Below, piece by piece: positions 9,027 to 17,179 of a stretch of 46,314 bases of DNA; the first letter of the stretch is position 1; every line of letters starts with the position of its first letter. The translations under genes were made by a program, and so were the position numbers. The notes beneath the pieces were generated by a model, which made no database searches, had not been told where the DNA came from, and worked only from the letters and a program-made list of their open reading frames with translations. The stretch is from Bacillus coahuilensis m4-4 (GTDB lineage: Bacteria > Bacillota > Bacilli > Bacillales > Bacillaceae_K): the NCBI RefSeq assembly GCF_000171615.1, contig NZ_ABFU01000055.1, positions 1-46,314 on the forward strand, read 5' to 3'.

Positions 9027-10082
9027 TTAGTAGCGCTTAAAGCTTTTTCTTAGTTTTATGACAAAAGCATCTGCATCTATTTCCGTGTCTGATTCTTTCA
9101 AGTCCTCCAATACCATTTGTGGCGTAGCAAGACCTTCGGTTATTTTAGCTTCCATATCATTAAATAGGTTTTCATTATTGTTCGGATCTTCTTCAGCGAG
9201 TTTAACCGCTTGAAATAATTCAAAGTCCAGTTCAGCCTTACTAGTTGATTGGTCTAGTGACCTAGATGAAACTCCTAAGCTGCTTCTAACTTCTTCTTTC
9301 CGCTCTTCATAAAATGATAATAATGAATTCAATGCTTTCTTTTCCTCTTTCGTTAAGTCTGCACTAAATGCCGTGCTCACAGAATTAGGAAGAAGAACCG
9401 CTCCAGTTAAACCTCCAAGCAAGATTCCTAAAGAAAAGACGGAAATAAGTACTCCTTTTTTTATGGGGACTTTTTGAGAAGAAGTGGAGTATTTTTCTTT
9501 TTCCATAGAATTCATTACTTCTGAAGTTGACTGAGTCGTAACAATACGGTTTACTATAGAATCGACATCATACGGTAAATCTAGCTTTTTATAGGCATCT
9601 TGTAGAAGAGAAAACCTATCTTTCCACTGGTTGTAATTCAGCTCTACCTTACTTGAGCTTTGGATTTTTTCAAATGCATGTTGTTGCAGTGAGACAATTT
9701 CGTCTGAAGTAATGCTTAACCATTCTTCTATTTCTTGGTTAGTAAGTGATTCAAATTCCGAAAGAACGACTACTTTTCGTTCCATTAACGGCAACTGAAT
9801 GATGGTATTATGTAAGCTTTGATCTTCTTCAAAATATAATAAATCTTCGCTTTCTATATGGCTCTCATTTTCTGTTACAGATTGAATGAATCGTTTCTGT
9901 GTCGTTACTTTATCAAAACCTTCATCAAGGTAATTAAGCAACACCTTACTTATTTTATCGTTTAAAGCTAGTTTTGAAATTCCTAATTGAATAGCTAATC
10001 GTGCTAAAGATGGAGCAATACGAGAAATTTCGTCTTTTAGATTTTCCTCGTTTTCATATGAGCTTGCTGCATGTTCTTTCAC
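9027..10082 (-). CDS. Membrane-tethered protein with a sigma-70 region 4-like domain
   Basis: A 351-residue frame. Residues about 93-140 (IIQLPLMERKVVVLSEFESL, then TNQEIEEWLSITSDEIVSLQ) have the look of sigma factor region 4: the LP..R/K..V.LSE.E pattern followed by a helix-turn-helix. The region 2-like part expected upstream is poorly preserved. One membrane segment follows at about 210-231 (VLISVFSLGILLGGLTGAVL), preceded by KK, so the N-terminus should be inside. Residues after about 235 would be outside and continue, after a probable one-base error, into the 7949-9022 frame. The arrangement suggests a one-protein transmembrane regulator. It sits between yugI and yugH, where B. subtilis has nothing similar, and is divergent from an XRE regulator. 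I do not recognise a named family. Region 4 likeness is by eye only. Confidence 0.6.
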   Translation of the reverse strand: MKEHAASSYENEENLKDEISRIAPSLARLAIQLGISKLALNDKISKVLLNYLDEGFDKVTTQKRFIQSVTENESHIESEDLLYFEEDQSLHNTIIQLPLMERKVVVLSEFESLTNQEIEEWLSITSDEIVSLQQHAFEKIQSSSKVELNYNQWKDRFSLLQDAYKKLDLPYDVDSIVNRIVTTQSTSEVMNSMEKEKYSTSSQKVPIKKGVLISVFSLGILLGGLTGAVLLPNSVSTAFSADLTKEEKKALNSLLSFYEERKEEVRSSLGVSSRSLDQSTSKAELDFELFQAVKLAEEDPNNNENLFNDMEAKITEGLATPQMVLEDLKESDTEIDADAFVIKLRKSFKRY

Positions 10083-10269
10083 TTACTCCTCCAACACCTT
10101 TCCCATTTATCACATAATTATTTGAATTTTCATCTTCTTTACTTTAACAAGGTTTTCCAACTAAAAAAAGAGGTTTTAAAGATTTTGCAAATATTCAAAG
10201 TTCCTTAGTAAGTTCTAATGAGAATCGTGATACACTATAGATAGAACAAGAGTTGGGGAGGAGTAGAAT

Positions 10270-10617
10270 ATGAACTACTTTGGAGAGCATTTAAAAATGC
10301 AGCGTGAATTGCATGGATTAAGTCAAGAGGAATTGGCTTTTAAAGCACGTCTCGGTAAAAGAACAATTGAAAAATATGAAAACGGGGAACAGATTCCTGA
10401 TACTCAAACCATTTTAAAGCTTTCCACCGTGCTTGATATTCCTGCTTCTGAATTGATGGAACGGGAGATTCACCAAACAGGTGGTATAGATTCAGAAATT
10501 GAACAACTGGTCCAAGAAATAGGGATTAAAAAGGCTAAGCTAATTTTACGAAAAGCAAAAGAGTTTACTGAAGACGATTTTTTACGAGTGATGCAAATGG
10601 CTTACGATTTAAAATAA
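10270..10617 (+). CDS. XRE-family helix-turn-helix regulator
   Basis: A 115-residue protein. Residues about 5-60 form a Cro/CI-type helix-turn-helix (MQRELHGLSQEELAFKARLG then RTIEKYENGEQIPDTQTILK). The C-terminal half is a charged helical segment (about 75-115), probably for dimerisation. GGGGAGGAG stands just upstream of the ATG. It is divergent from the membrane-tethered sigma-like gene, with 187 bp between them, so it may control that gene, itself, or both. It is a single-gene unit closed by a bidirectional hairpin. No metal or ligand site is apparent. Confidence 0.85.
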   Translation: MNYFGEHLKMQRELHGLSQEELAFKARLGKRTIEKYENGEQIPDTQTILKLSTVLDIPASELMEREIHQTGGIDSEIEQLVQEIGIKKAKLILRKAKEFTEDDFLRVMQMAYDLK

Positions 10618-10640
10618 CGGAAAAACAGAAGAATAAATAA

Positions 10641-10678
10641 AAAAAGTAGGTCACGGACGATTCTGTGACCTACTTTTT
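10641..10678. terminator. Bidirectional terminator between the XRE gene and yugH
   Basis: A perfect 14-bp stem (AAAAAGTAGGTCAC with GTGACCTACTTTTT) has T-runs on both strands and lies between convergent genes. Confidence 0.9.
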
Positions 10679-10686
10679 CATTCTGG

Positions 10687-11859
10687 TTATGAATAATTGT
10701 TCATAAATTTAGACATTCGGCGTATTGCTTCCTCTAGCTGCGTAATCGAAGAAGCATAGGAGCACCGAACGAAACCTTCGCCACTTTCTCCAAAACATTT
10801 CCAGGAACTACGGCTACACGCTCTTCTACTAATAGCTTTTCTGCAAACTCTGCTGAGCTCATACCGGTAGCTTTCACACTAGGGAAACTGTAAAAGGCAC
10901 CACCAGGCTTATGGCAGGCTAAGCCAATTTCATTACAGGATTTCACAAAATAATTTCGTCTTTGTTCATAACTTTTTTTCATTGATAGAACATCTTGTGA
11001 TCCTTCTCGCAGGGCTTCTAATGCTCCATATTGTGCTGCTGTGGATGCACACATAACAGAATATTGGTGAATTTTCAGCATTGCTTCTGTAAATTCTCTA
11101 GGTGCACATAAGAAGCCTAGTCTCCATCCCGTCATCGCAAACCCTTTTGAGAAACCATTAATGAATATCGTGCGTTCATACATGCCAGGTAGCGCAGGCA
11201 CTGACTGATGTGTACCGTCGTATACGAGCTCAGAATAAATTTCATCTGAGATAACAAGTAAGTCATGCTCTTCAATAATAGGTAGTAGCTTCAGATAGTC
11301 TTCTTTTTCCATAACGGTACCAGTGGGATTATTAGGAGAACAAATAAGAATGGCTTTTGTTCGGTCCGTTATCGCTGCTCTTAAGTCCTCTGGTTGAAGC
11401 TTAAATTCCTCTTCCCCTTTTGTTTGAATACGAACCGCCTTACCACCGCATAGCTCTACTAACGGGGCATAAGACACAAAGCTTGGTTCAATAACGATAA
11501 CCTCTTCACCTGGATTTACTATCGCTCGAAGCGCTATATCTAATGCTTGACTGGCACCGATTGTGACAATGATTTCGTTTTCGGGATTGTACTCCACGTC
11601 AAAATTACGTAAACAATACTTGGCTATTTCTTTACGAAGCTCAATCAAGCCAGCATTGGCAGTATAAGCAGTATATCCTCGTTCAAAGCTAACAATGGCC
11701 GCCTCACGTACCCTCCAAGATGTAGTGAAATCTGGTTCACCTACACCTAGAGATATGACATCTTCCATTCCGTTTGCTAAATCAAAGAACTTCCGAATTC
11801 CTGAAGGCGGAAGCTCTTTGACTACATGGGATAAATAGCTTTTTTTGGTCTTTAAGCAT
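10687..11859 (-). CDS. yugH: Class I/II aminotransferase (YugH/aspartate aminotransferase-like), two frameshifts
   Basis: Repaired length is 390 residues, normal for fold-type I PLP aminotransferases. Marks are LGVGEPDFTT near the N-terminus, SPNNPTG, SDEIYSELVY and the PLP lysine in FSKGFAMTGWR. The frame is broken twice. At 11840-11846 the coding strand has seven A where six give MLKDQKSYLSHVVKELPPSG. At 10792-10795 it has four T where five give VFGESGEGFVRCSYASS and the stop at 10687-10689. Both ends align with the family only after repair. Its ATG overlaps the yugG stop as TAATG, so yugG-yugH is a translationally coupled pair, as in B. subtilis. The amino donor and acceptor are not known. 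YugG is a likely regulator. Confidence 0.88.
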
Positions 11860-12359
11860 TACGGTGTCACCACCATCCTGTGGTCATCATCTCGATCTTC
11901 AAAAATGGTGCCATCATGCTTATACTTTTTTAATTGGAAATGAGTAGTAGTGGATAGTACAGAATCAAGCGTAGAAAGCCTATCCGATACAAATGATGCG
12001 ACTTCATTCATTGATTTACCTTCCACTGTCACTGCCAAATCATACGAACCTGACATCAGATATAAGGATTGAACTTCAGGGTATTTATAAATTCTCTCGG
12101 CTATCTCATCGAACCCTACACCTCTTTTTGGCGTAACCTTTACTTCAATAATAGCTGTAACCCCGTTATGCTCCTTTACTTTTGACCAGTTGACTAATGC
12201 TGTATATTGAACGATGATATTCTCTTTTACAAACAGGTCTAGCTTTTCCTGTATCTCATCTTCTGGTACGTTCAGCATTTTAGCTAATGTGGAAACCGAT
12301 AAATTGGCATCTTTTTCAATCAGTTGTAATAATTCAATATCTTTATGGGATAACTTCAT
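11859..12359 (-). CDS. yugG: Lrp/AsnC-family transcriptional regulator
   Basis: A 166-residue protein with an N-terminal winged helix-turn-helix (about residues 4-55, DIELLQLIEKDANLSVSTLA) and a C-terminal RAM/ligand-binding domain (about 68-150) showing the SLYLMSGSYDLAVTVEG pattern of the family. Such proteins form dimers to octamers and respond to amino acids. GGGGAGG-like sequence precedes the ATG. It is the first gene of a pair with the aminotransferase yugH, so the regulator probably controls that enzyme and itself. An inverted repeat (TTCATA...TATGAA) lies in the gap towards yugF. It is slightly longer than minimal Lrp proteins because of a charged tail. Confidence 0.9.
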   Translation of the reverse strand: MKLSHKDIELLQLIEKDANLSVSTLAKMLNVPEDEIQEKLDLFVKENIIVQYTALVNWSKVKEHNGVTAIIEVKVTPKRGVGFDEIAERIYKYPEVQSLYLMSGSYDLAVTVEGKSMNEVASFVSDRLSTLDSVLSTTTHFQLKKYKHDGTIFEDRDDDHRMVVTP

Positions 12360-12396
12360 TTTTAATCCTCCCCTTACAAAGGTAAATCAATCGTTC

Positions 12397-12415
12397 TTCA
12401 TATGACTCTTATGAA
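12397..12415. promoter_or_regulatory. Inverted repeat between yugG and yugF
   Basis: TTCATA and TATGAA are separated by 7 bases, about 40 bp upstream of the yugG ATG. Lrp/AsnC proteins commonly bind such imperfect palindromes at their own promoters. The assignment is inference. Confidence 0.35.
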
Positions 12416-12540
12416 CATATTACACCCAATTATTTTACTATTCCATTTATTCATGAAAAATATTTACCAGAAGTTATTTCGAGGTGTAGATTTGTTGCAT
12501 GAGGGTAAGATACAAGTACATAAAATTAGGAGTGATAATC

Positions 12541-13368
12541 ATGATAAAACAGGATGTAGCGTTCCAGGTGAACGTAAATGGCATCGATGTCTATTATGAA
12601 TATCATCAAAATCCTCAATCAGACAAAACATTCGTACTACTTCATGGTTTTTTGTCCTCTACATTTAGCTTTAGGAGACTGACGCCCCTTTTGAAGGAAG
12701 CCTATAATGTTTTAACCATTGACCTTCCTCCGTTTGGAAATAGCGGAAAATCTCATCAATTTATTTATTCGTATGAGAACATTAGTAAAACGGTTATTTC
12801 ATTGTTAGACCACCTTAACATTCAACATATCGTGTTAGCTGGTCATTCAATGGGAGGACAGATAGCGCTGAACATTATGAAACTACGGCCCGACTTAGTT
12901 GCAAAGGGAGTACTTTTTTGTAGTTCTGCTTACTTAAAGCGGATTCGATGGCCAGTTGCCTTATTAAGTTATATTCCTTTTTTTCACCTGTATGTAAAGC
13001 TCTGGTTAACGAGATCTGGTGTGAAAAATAACCTAGAAAATGTAGTGCATGATATTGAATTGATTGATGATGAGATGATGTTCGGATACTTAAAGCCCTT
13101 TTTAAATGATGATATATTTAAAGCACTCACAAGGATGATTCGTGACCGAGAAGGAGATCTTTCAAGACAAGCACTTAGAAAAATAACTACACCTTGCCTT
13201 CTCATTTGGGGAGAACACGACAGAGTTGTGCCCATTAATGTAGGGGAAAGACTTAGTAAGGATTTACCAAATAATGATTTTGTTGTATTAGAAAAAACAG
13301 GACACCTCGTACCTGAGGAAAAACCAACGGAAGTATTACACTATATAAAAGATTTTCTAACTAAGTAA
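12541..13368 (+). CDS. yugF: Alpha/beta hydrolase
   Basis: A 275-residue alpha/beta-fold hydrolase. The oxyanion region is LLHGFLSS, the nucleophile elbow is AGHSMGGQ, the acid is the Asp in WGEHDRVVP and the base is the His in TGHLVPEE. No signal peptide is seen, so it is cytoplasmic. The substrate is unknown. The ATG at 12541 is preceded by AGGAGTGATAATC. An in-frame ATG 14 codons upstream has no good ribosome site and adds residues not typical of the family. It is divergent from yugG and closed by a hairpin, the B. subtilis arrangement. Confidence 0.88.
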   Translation: MIKQDVAFQVNVNGIDVYYEYHQNPQSDKTFVLLHGFLSSTFSFRRLTPLLKEAYNVLTIDLPPFGNSGKSHQFIYSYENISKTVISLLDHLNIQHIVLAGHSMGGQIALNIMKLRPDLVAKGVLFCSSAYLKRIRWPVALLSYIPFFHLYVKLWLTRSGVKNNLENVVHDIELIDDEMMFGYLKPFLNDDIFKALTRMIRDREGDLSRQALRKITTPCLLIWGEHDRVVPINVGERLSKDLPNNDFVVLEKTGHLVPEEKPTEVLHYIKDFLTK

Positions 13369-13369
13369 G

Positions 13370-13397
13370 ATGGACAGTCCGAGGACTGTCCATTTTA
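13370..13397. terminator. Terminator between yugF and yugE
   Basis: ATGGACAG pairs with CTGTCCAT around the loop TCCGAGGA, followed by TTT on the plus strand. It lies between two convergent genes. Confidence 0.75.
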
Positions 13398-13405
13398 CTA
13401 CTTTT

Positions 13406-13666
13406 TCACAGGGAACAGGAAGCTTGATTTTTTATATATAACAGCTTTTCTGCTATGACTTCACAATGAATGAATGGAATAAACTCTTCAAATGAGAACT
13501 CGTAAATATGCTGAATGGCTCCAGCTAAATGTTTGCTATCTTCTGTAGAATGTGTAGCTTGAATAACATCAGCTATTTCCGTATCGTAATGATTGGGACC
13601 AATTTTAAAGGGATCCCATTTCTTCAGGAGCAGAACTAACTGTGTATTCATTTCTGCAGTATTCAT
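13406..13666 (-). CDS. yugE: YugE-like small protein (DUF1871 type)
   Basis: An 86-residue cytoplasmic protein of unknown function, the same length I remember for B. subtilis YugE. It is helical, with a WDPFKIGPNHYDTEIADVIQ segment and a cysteine-containing tail. The ATG at 13666 follows TTAGGTGATGAT. A longer in-frame start (13702) lacks this spacing and would add 12 atypical residues. It is monocistronic, convergent with yugF and divergent from patB. Confidence 0.8.
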   Translation of the reverse strand: MNTAEMNTQLVLLLKKWDPFKIGPNHYDTEIADVIQATHSTEDSKHLAGAIQHIYEFSFEEFIPFIHCEVIAEKLLYIKNQASCSL

Positions 13667-13769
13667 ATCATCACCTAATTTTAGTAAGGAGTTTAGAAAC
13701 ACCTATTTATTAAAAGAAGCATTTAAATATTAACACAAAATTAACAATCGCGCATAGGGAGGATTACAG

Positions 13770-14942
13770 ATGGAATATTTTAACGAACAAATTGATCGAC
13801 TCAAAACAGATTCTGTTAAGTGGGATATGAATGAAATGGTATACGGTACAAATGACGTTTTACCTATGTGGGTAGCAGATATGGACTTTAAACCACCTAC
13901 TGAAGTACAAACGAGCTTGCATGAGCGCATTAGACACGGTGTGTTCGGTTATACGTTTCCAAGCTCAGAAACAACAACCTCTGTCGTTAACTGGTTAAAA
14001 AGACGCTGGGACTGGACTATTGAGGAAGAAGCTATATTATATAATGCTGGAATTGTTCCTGCGTTAGCCCTTGCCATTCATGCTTTTACTAACAAAGGAG
14101 ACCGAATCCTTATTCAGACTCCTGTCTATTTCCCCTTTTTTCAACTCATTGAAGAAAATGAGCGTATTGTTGTGGATAGTCCATTACATCTAGAAGATGG
14201 GCATTATTCCATTGACTTTGAAGACTTAGAAGAGCGAATAAAAAGTGGTGTCCGTTTATTCTTTTTATGTAGTCCTCATAACCCAGTAGGGAGAGTATGG
14301 ACAAAAGAAGAGTTAATCAAAATAATCGAACTATGTAAAAAGTATCATGTTCTGATTGTCTCAGATGAAATTCATGGGGACCTAGTGTTCCCACCAAAAG
14401 AGCATATAACGATCTCTAAGCTAGATCCTGATTATGACCGGGTTGTCACTCTTTTAGCCCCCAGTAAGACGTTTAATATCGCCGGGTTACAGGCATCTGT
14501 TATCGTTGCTCCTAACCAACAAATAAGAGAAACCTTAGAAGCGACGAAACATCGATTGGGTCTATTTGGGATAAATGCTCTTGGATTAACCGCTCTAAAA
14601 TCAGCTTATACACACGGTGATAAATGGTTAGACGATTTACTATGTTACCTTAAAGAAAACATTCTATATGTTAAAAATTTTTTAAAAGAAGAACTTCCTT
14701 CTGTTTCAGTTATTGAGTCAGATGGCACCTATTTACTTTGGTTAGATATTAGGATGCTACCTTATTCTGAAGAACAGATTCAAAAAAGTCTGATTGAAAA
14801 CGGAAAGCTTGCCCTTGAACCTGGAAGTAAATATGGGAAAGAAGGGATTGGCTTCTTAAGGATGAATATTGGGTGTACAAAAAGAACCGTACAGGATGCT
14901 ATGGAACGATTGAAAAAGGGCATCGATGCTTTACATAAATAA
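13770..14942 (+). CDS. patB: PatB-type cystathionine beta-lyase/aminotransferase
   Basis: A 390-residue fold-type I PLP enzyme. B. subtilis PatB (MalY-like) is a C-S lyase of nearly the same length acting on cystathionine and cysteine. Marks are PMWVADMDFKPP at the N-terminus (MalY/PatB family), SPHNPVGRVW, SDEIHGDLVF and the PLP lysine in APSKTFNIAGLQ. GGGAGG precedes the ATG. It is a single-gene unit closed by a hairpin. In B. subtilis patB lies near kinB-kapB and kapD, and kapB and kapD follow here too, after several inserted genes. Confidence 0.9.
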   Translation: MEYFNEQIDRLKTDSVKWDMNEMVYGTNDVLPMWVADMDFKPPTEVQTSLHERIRHGVFGYTFPSSETTTSVVNWLKRRWDWTIEEEAILYNAGIVPALALAIHAFTNKGDRILIQTPVYFPFFQLIEENERIVVDSPLHLEDGHYSIDFEDLEERIKSGVRLFFLCSPHNPVGRVWTKEELIKIIELCKKYHVLIVSDEIHGDLVFPPKEHITISKLDPDYDRVVTLLAPSKTFNIAGLQASVIVAPNQQIRETLEATKHRLGLFGINALGLTALKSAYTHGDKWLDDLLCYLKENILYVKNFLKEELPSVSVIESDGTYLLWLDIRMLPYSEEQIQKSLIENGKLALEPGSKYGKEGIGFLRMNIGCTKRTVQDAMERLKKGIDALHK

Positions 14943-14968
14943 AAAACCAGGCGGTCTCTCCTGGTTTT
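14943..14968. terminator. Bidirectional terminator between patB and sodC
   Basis: AAAACCAGG pairs with CCTGGTTTT between convergent patB and sodC, with A/T runs on both sides. Confidence 0.8.
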
Positions 14969-14970
14969 CT

Positions 14971-15542
14971 CTATTCTTCTTTTTGATCAGGTGCTTCGGT
15001 TTCATTTTCAGTTACTTCTTTCATTGTCTGATTTTCTTTTGAAATAACCCCACACGCGATTCGAACGCCTGCATCTCCAGCCGGTTGACTCATACCATCA
15101 TCCCCTGCTTCATGAATGATTAATGATGTACCTTGCTTAGTAAATAACGTGGTAGTCCCTTCACTTAATGTTACACTCGGCGCAAGAATTTCAACACTTG
15201 CCACCCCGTCTTCACCTACCACTAAGTTGGGCAAATCTCCTGCGTGAGCTCCTTCAGGATTTAACAATCCATGCTGCTTATCTTCGGGGTTATAGTGATC
15301 TCCAGCAGATGTAAAATCTGGTGGCTCACACTCCCCTTTTCATGAAAATGCATAGCATGCTCACCAGGAGGAAGACCTTCAAGGTCAATTGTCATATTCA
15401 CACCCTCTGCTACTTCCTGTAGCAAAACCGTTCCATAACTATCTTGATCACTATTCATCATATCAATTTCAATCTTCTTTACATCAGGATACACACAGCC
15501 TGTGATAAAAAAGAGGGAAAAGATGGCTATCCACTTCTTCAT
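14971..15542 (-). CDS. sodC: Lipoprotein Cu,Zn superoxide dismutase, frameshifted
   Basis: Repaired length is 190 residues. It starts with a lipoprotein signal (MKKWIAIFSLFFITGC, lipid Cys16), so it is anchored outside the membrane, where it would dismutate superoxide. The frame breaks at 15333-15336, where the coding strand has four G. Five restore FHEKGECEPPDFTSAGDHYN and join both halves. In the repaired protein all metal ligands are present: His65, His67, His83 and His144 for copper, and His83, His91, His100 and Asp103 for zinc. The Cys72/Cys164 disulfide pair is also present. The B. subtilis homologue YojM is reported to lack two copper ligands, so this one may be more active. The tail is Glu-rich. 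The ATG at 15542 is preceded by GGAGG. An upstream in-frame ATG is less well placed. Confidence 0.88.
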
Positions 15543-15603
15543 ACACTTGCCTCCAAAAAACAAAGTCTAACTTAGTATCGTCAAATTGGTCCACTTTCAT
15601 ACA

Positions 15604-15636
15604 AAAGACCTGAAGAAACATGTTCTTCAGGTCTTT
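15604..15636 (-). terminator. Terminator after the 68-residue membrane protein gene
   Basis: A perfect 14-bp stem (AAAGACCTGAAGAA with TTCTTCAGGTCTTT) lies just behind the stop codon of the 15644-15850 gene. Confidence 0.85.
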
Positions 15637-15643
15637 ACTTTCA

Positions 15644-15850
15644 TTATTTTACCCTATCATTTTCTTCCTTTAGCTTATGCTCTAATTCTTTCGCTTCTTG
15701 CTCTTGCTTCTTTGAAATTTTCCCTACGAATCGGAACGTACCATACGCGGCTAAACCAAAAATTAACAACCAAATAGCAGCAGGTAAATACTCTGATTTA
15801 TCTTCAGGAAAATACAAGAACAACCCTACTATATAGGAATAAAATAGCAT
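15644..15850 (-). CDS. Small membrane protein of unknown function
   Basis: A 68-residue protein with two hydrophobic segments (about residues 3-14 and 22-42, YLPAAIWLLIFGLAAYGTFRF) and a charged coiled-coil-like tail (KKQEQEAKELEHKLKEEN). AAGGTGA precedes the ATG and a strong terminator follows the stop, so it is a real gene. I do not recognise a family. The tail should be cytoplasmic. Confidence 0.7.
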   Translation of the reverse strand: MLFYSYIVGLFLYFPEDKSEYLPAAIWLLIFGLAAYGTFRFVGKISKKQEQEAKELEHKLKEENDRVK

Positions 15851-15901
15851 CTATTCACCTTCTATTGTTCATTTTACTATCAGTATAGCAGTCGTACCCA
15901 A

Positions 15902-15945
15902 ATAAAAAAAGAGTGAGTACTCCACCTACCAGAAAACTCACTCTT
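15902..15945 (-). terminator. Terminator of the cyclophilin gene
   Basis: AAGAGTGAGT pairs with ACTCACTCTT. On the minus strand seven T follow. It lies directly behind the cyclophilin stop codon. Confidence 0.8.
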
Positions 15946-15954
15946 CATGATTAT

Positions 15955-16665
15955 TTACTCTTCTGTGATTGTAATAGCTTCGATGGTAATATCATATACA
16001 GGCTTGTCTCCTGCTCCAACTTTAGAGCTCGCGATATCATCCACAACGTTCATCCCTTCAATGACTTGACCAAAAACAGTATGACGGCCATCAAGCCAAG
16101 GTGTACCACCTAAATCTTCGTACCCATCAATGGCTTCCTGTGGATATCCCGCCTCTTTCATTTGTTCAAGCATATCTTCGTCTACAGCAGGAGCCTGAAC
16201 GATGAAGAATTGACTACCATTTGTATTCGGTCCAGAATTGGCCATCGAAAGAGCTCCTCTAAAATTATAAAGCTCTCGGGAAAATTCATCTTCGAATGAT
16301 CCACCAAATGCACTTTCTCCACCCGTTCCGTTGCCTAACGGATCTCCTCCTTGGATCATGAAGCTATCAATAACACGGTGAAAAATAAGTCCGTTATAAT
16401 ATCCATTTTTACTTAGCGTAACGAAATTTTCTACTGCTTTTGGTGCTTGTTCAGGATAAAGCTCAATAACGATTGTCCCTTTATTGGTGGTCATTTCTGC
16501 TTTCATTATAGAAGTCTGGTCCTTCGTTAATTGTGGAAAATTCAATGGTTTTTCCTCCGATTCAGTTAATGTATTCTGTTTTTCTTCTTCAACTTTCATA
16601 CTTTGCCCACATGCAGACAATACAAACAAAAGAATTGTCAACATGACCATTACCCATTTTTTCAT
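15955..16665 (-). CDS. Lipoprotein cyclophilin-type peptidyl-prolyl isomerase
   Basis: A 236-residue protein. A lipoprotein signal (MLTILLFVLSACG, lipid Cys19) is followed by a short linker and a cyclophilin domain from about residue 50. The cyclophilin signature FHRVIDSFMIQGGDP is intact, and FRGALSMAN, GSQFFIV and LDGRHTVFGQV are present. B. subtilis PpiB is a 143-residue cytoplasmic protein. This one is an exported form that probably helps fold secreted proteins at the outer face of the membrane. It has an insertion of about 25 residues (DMLEQMKEAGYPQEAIDGYE) before LGGTPWLDG, which occurs in some bacterial cyclophilins. It is transcribed alone and divergent from kapB. The symbol is left blank because it is not the ppiB orthologue by location or signal. 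Confidence 0.88.
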   Translation of the reverse strand: MKKWVMVMLTILLFVLSACGQSMKVEEEKQNTLTESEEKPLNFPQLTKDQTSIMKAEMTTNKGTIVIELYPEQAPKAVENFVTLSKNGYYNGLIFHRVIDSFMIQGGDPLGNGTGGESAFGGSFEDEFSRELYNFRGALSMANSGPNTNGSQFFIVQAPAVDEDMLEQMKEAGYPQEAIDGYEDLGGTPWLDGRHTVFGQVIEGMNVVDDIASSKVGAGDKPVYDITIEAITITEE

Positions 16666-16753
16666 ATCGAACCCTCGCCATTTTTGTAGATTATGTACTA
16701 TAGTATAATGGTATACGTCTCCATCATTATACTAAGAAAAGGGAGCGAGACAA

Positions 16754-17145
16754 ATGGGAGAAGAACTAATTGTAACAGGTATCTATAAAACAGGAAAATA
16801 TATTGGTAAAAAAGTAGGCGAAAGAGAAGCAACCTACACCGTAGAGGTTCTAAGTGTGATTAAGCATCCCATTCAAGGTGATCTTCATCATCCCAACCAA
16901 ACGGATGAAGGATTTTTCCACGAGCGAAAAGCATTAGCCTATAGAGAAAAAGTGAATATACCTCAAAAATGGTGAAACCTTATGAAGGGGAAATTCCTCA
17001 TTATCAAAGTAGCCTAAAACAGGCATTTTTCAAGCTAGAAGATTCTCTCAAAATGGATGATACTCCATTTAATATACGAAGCCTACAATGCTTGTATGAA
17101 ATTAAAAAAGAGTATGAGTTGATGTATGGAATGGAGTTTGAATAA
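16754..17145 (+). CDS. kapB: KapB-like kinase-associated protein, frameshifted
   Basis: Repaired length is 130 residues, typical for KapB. In B. subtilis KapB is a lipoprotein needed for the sporulation kinase KinB to activate the phosphorelay. The N-terminal part (VTGIYKTGKYIGKKVGE, YTVEVLSVIKHPIQGDLHHP) forms the SH3-like half and the C-terminal part is helical. The frame breaks at 16965-16969, where one A is missing. Adding it gives QKMVKPYEGEIPHYQSSL and runs to the TAA at 17143-17145. Otherwise the protein ends at 73 residues. A kinB gene is not adjacent on either side. The upstream neighbour is a divergent cyclophilin gene and downstream is convergent kapD. Confidence 0.82.
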
Positions 17146-17147
17146 AT

Positions 17148-17179
17148 AAAAAACGTCTCACATTTAGAGACGTTTTTTT
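17148..17179. terminator. Bidirectional terminator between kapB and kapD
   Basis: AAAAAACGTCTC pairs with GAGACGTTTTTT around a 7-base loop. It lies between the convergent kapB and kapD genes and reaches into the kapD stop codon. Confidence 0.9.
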
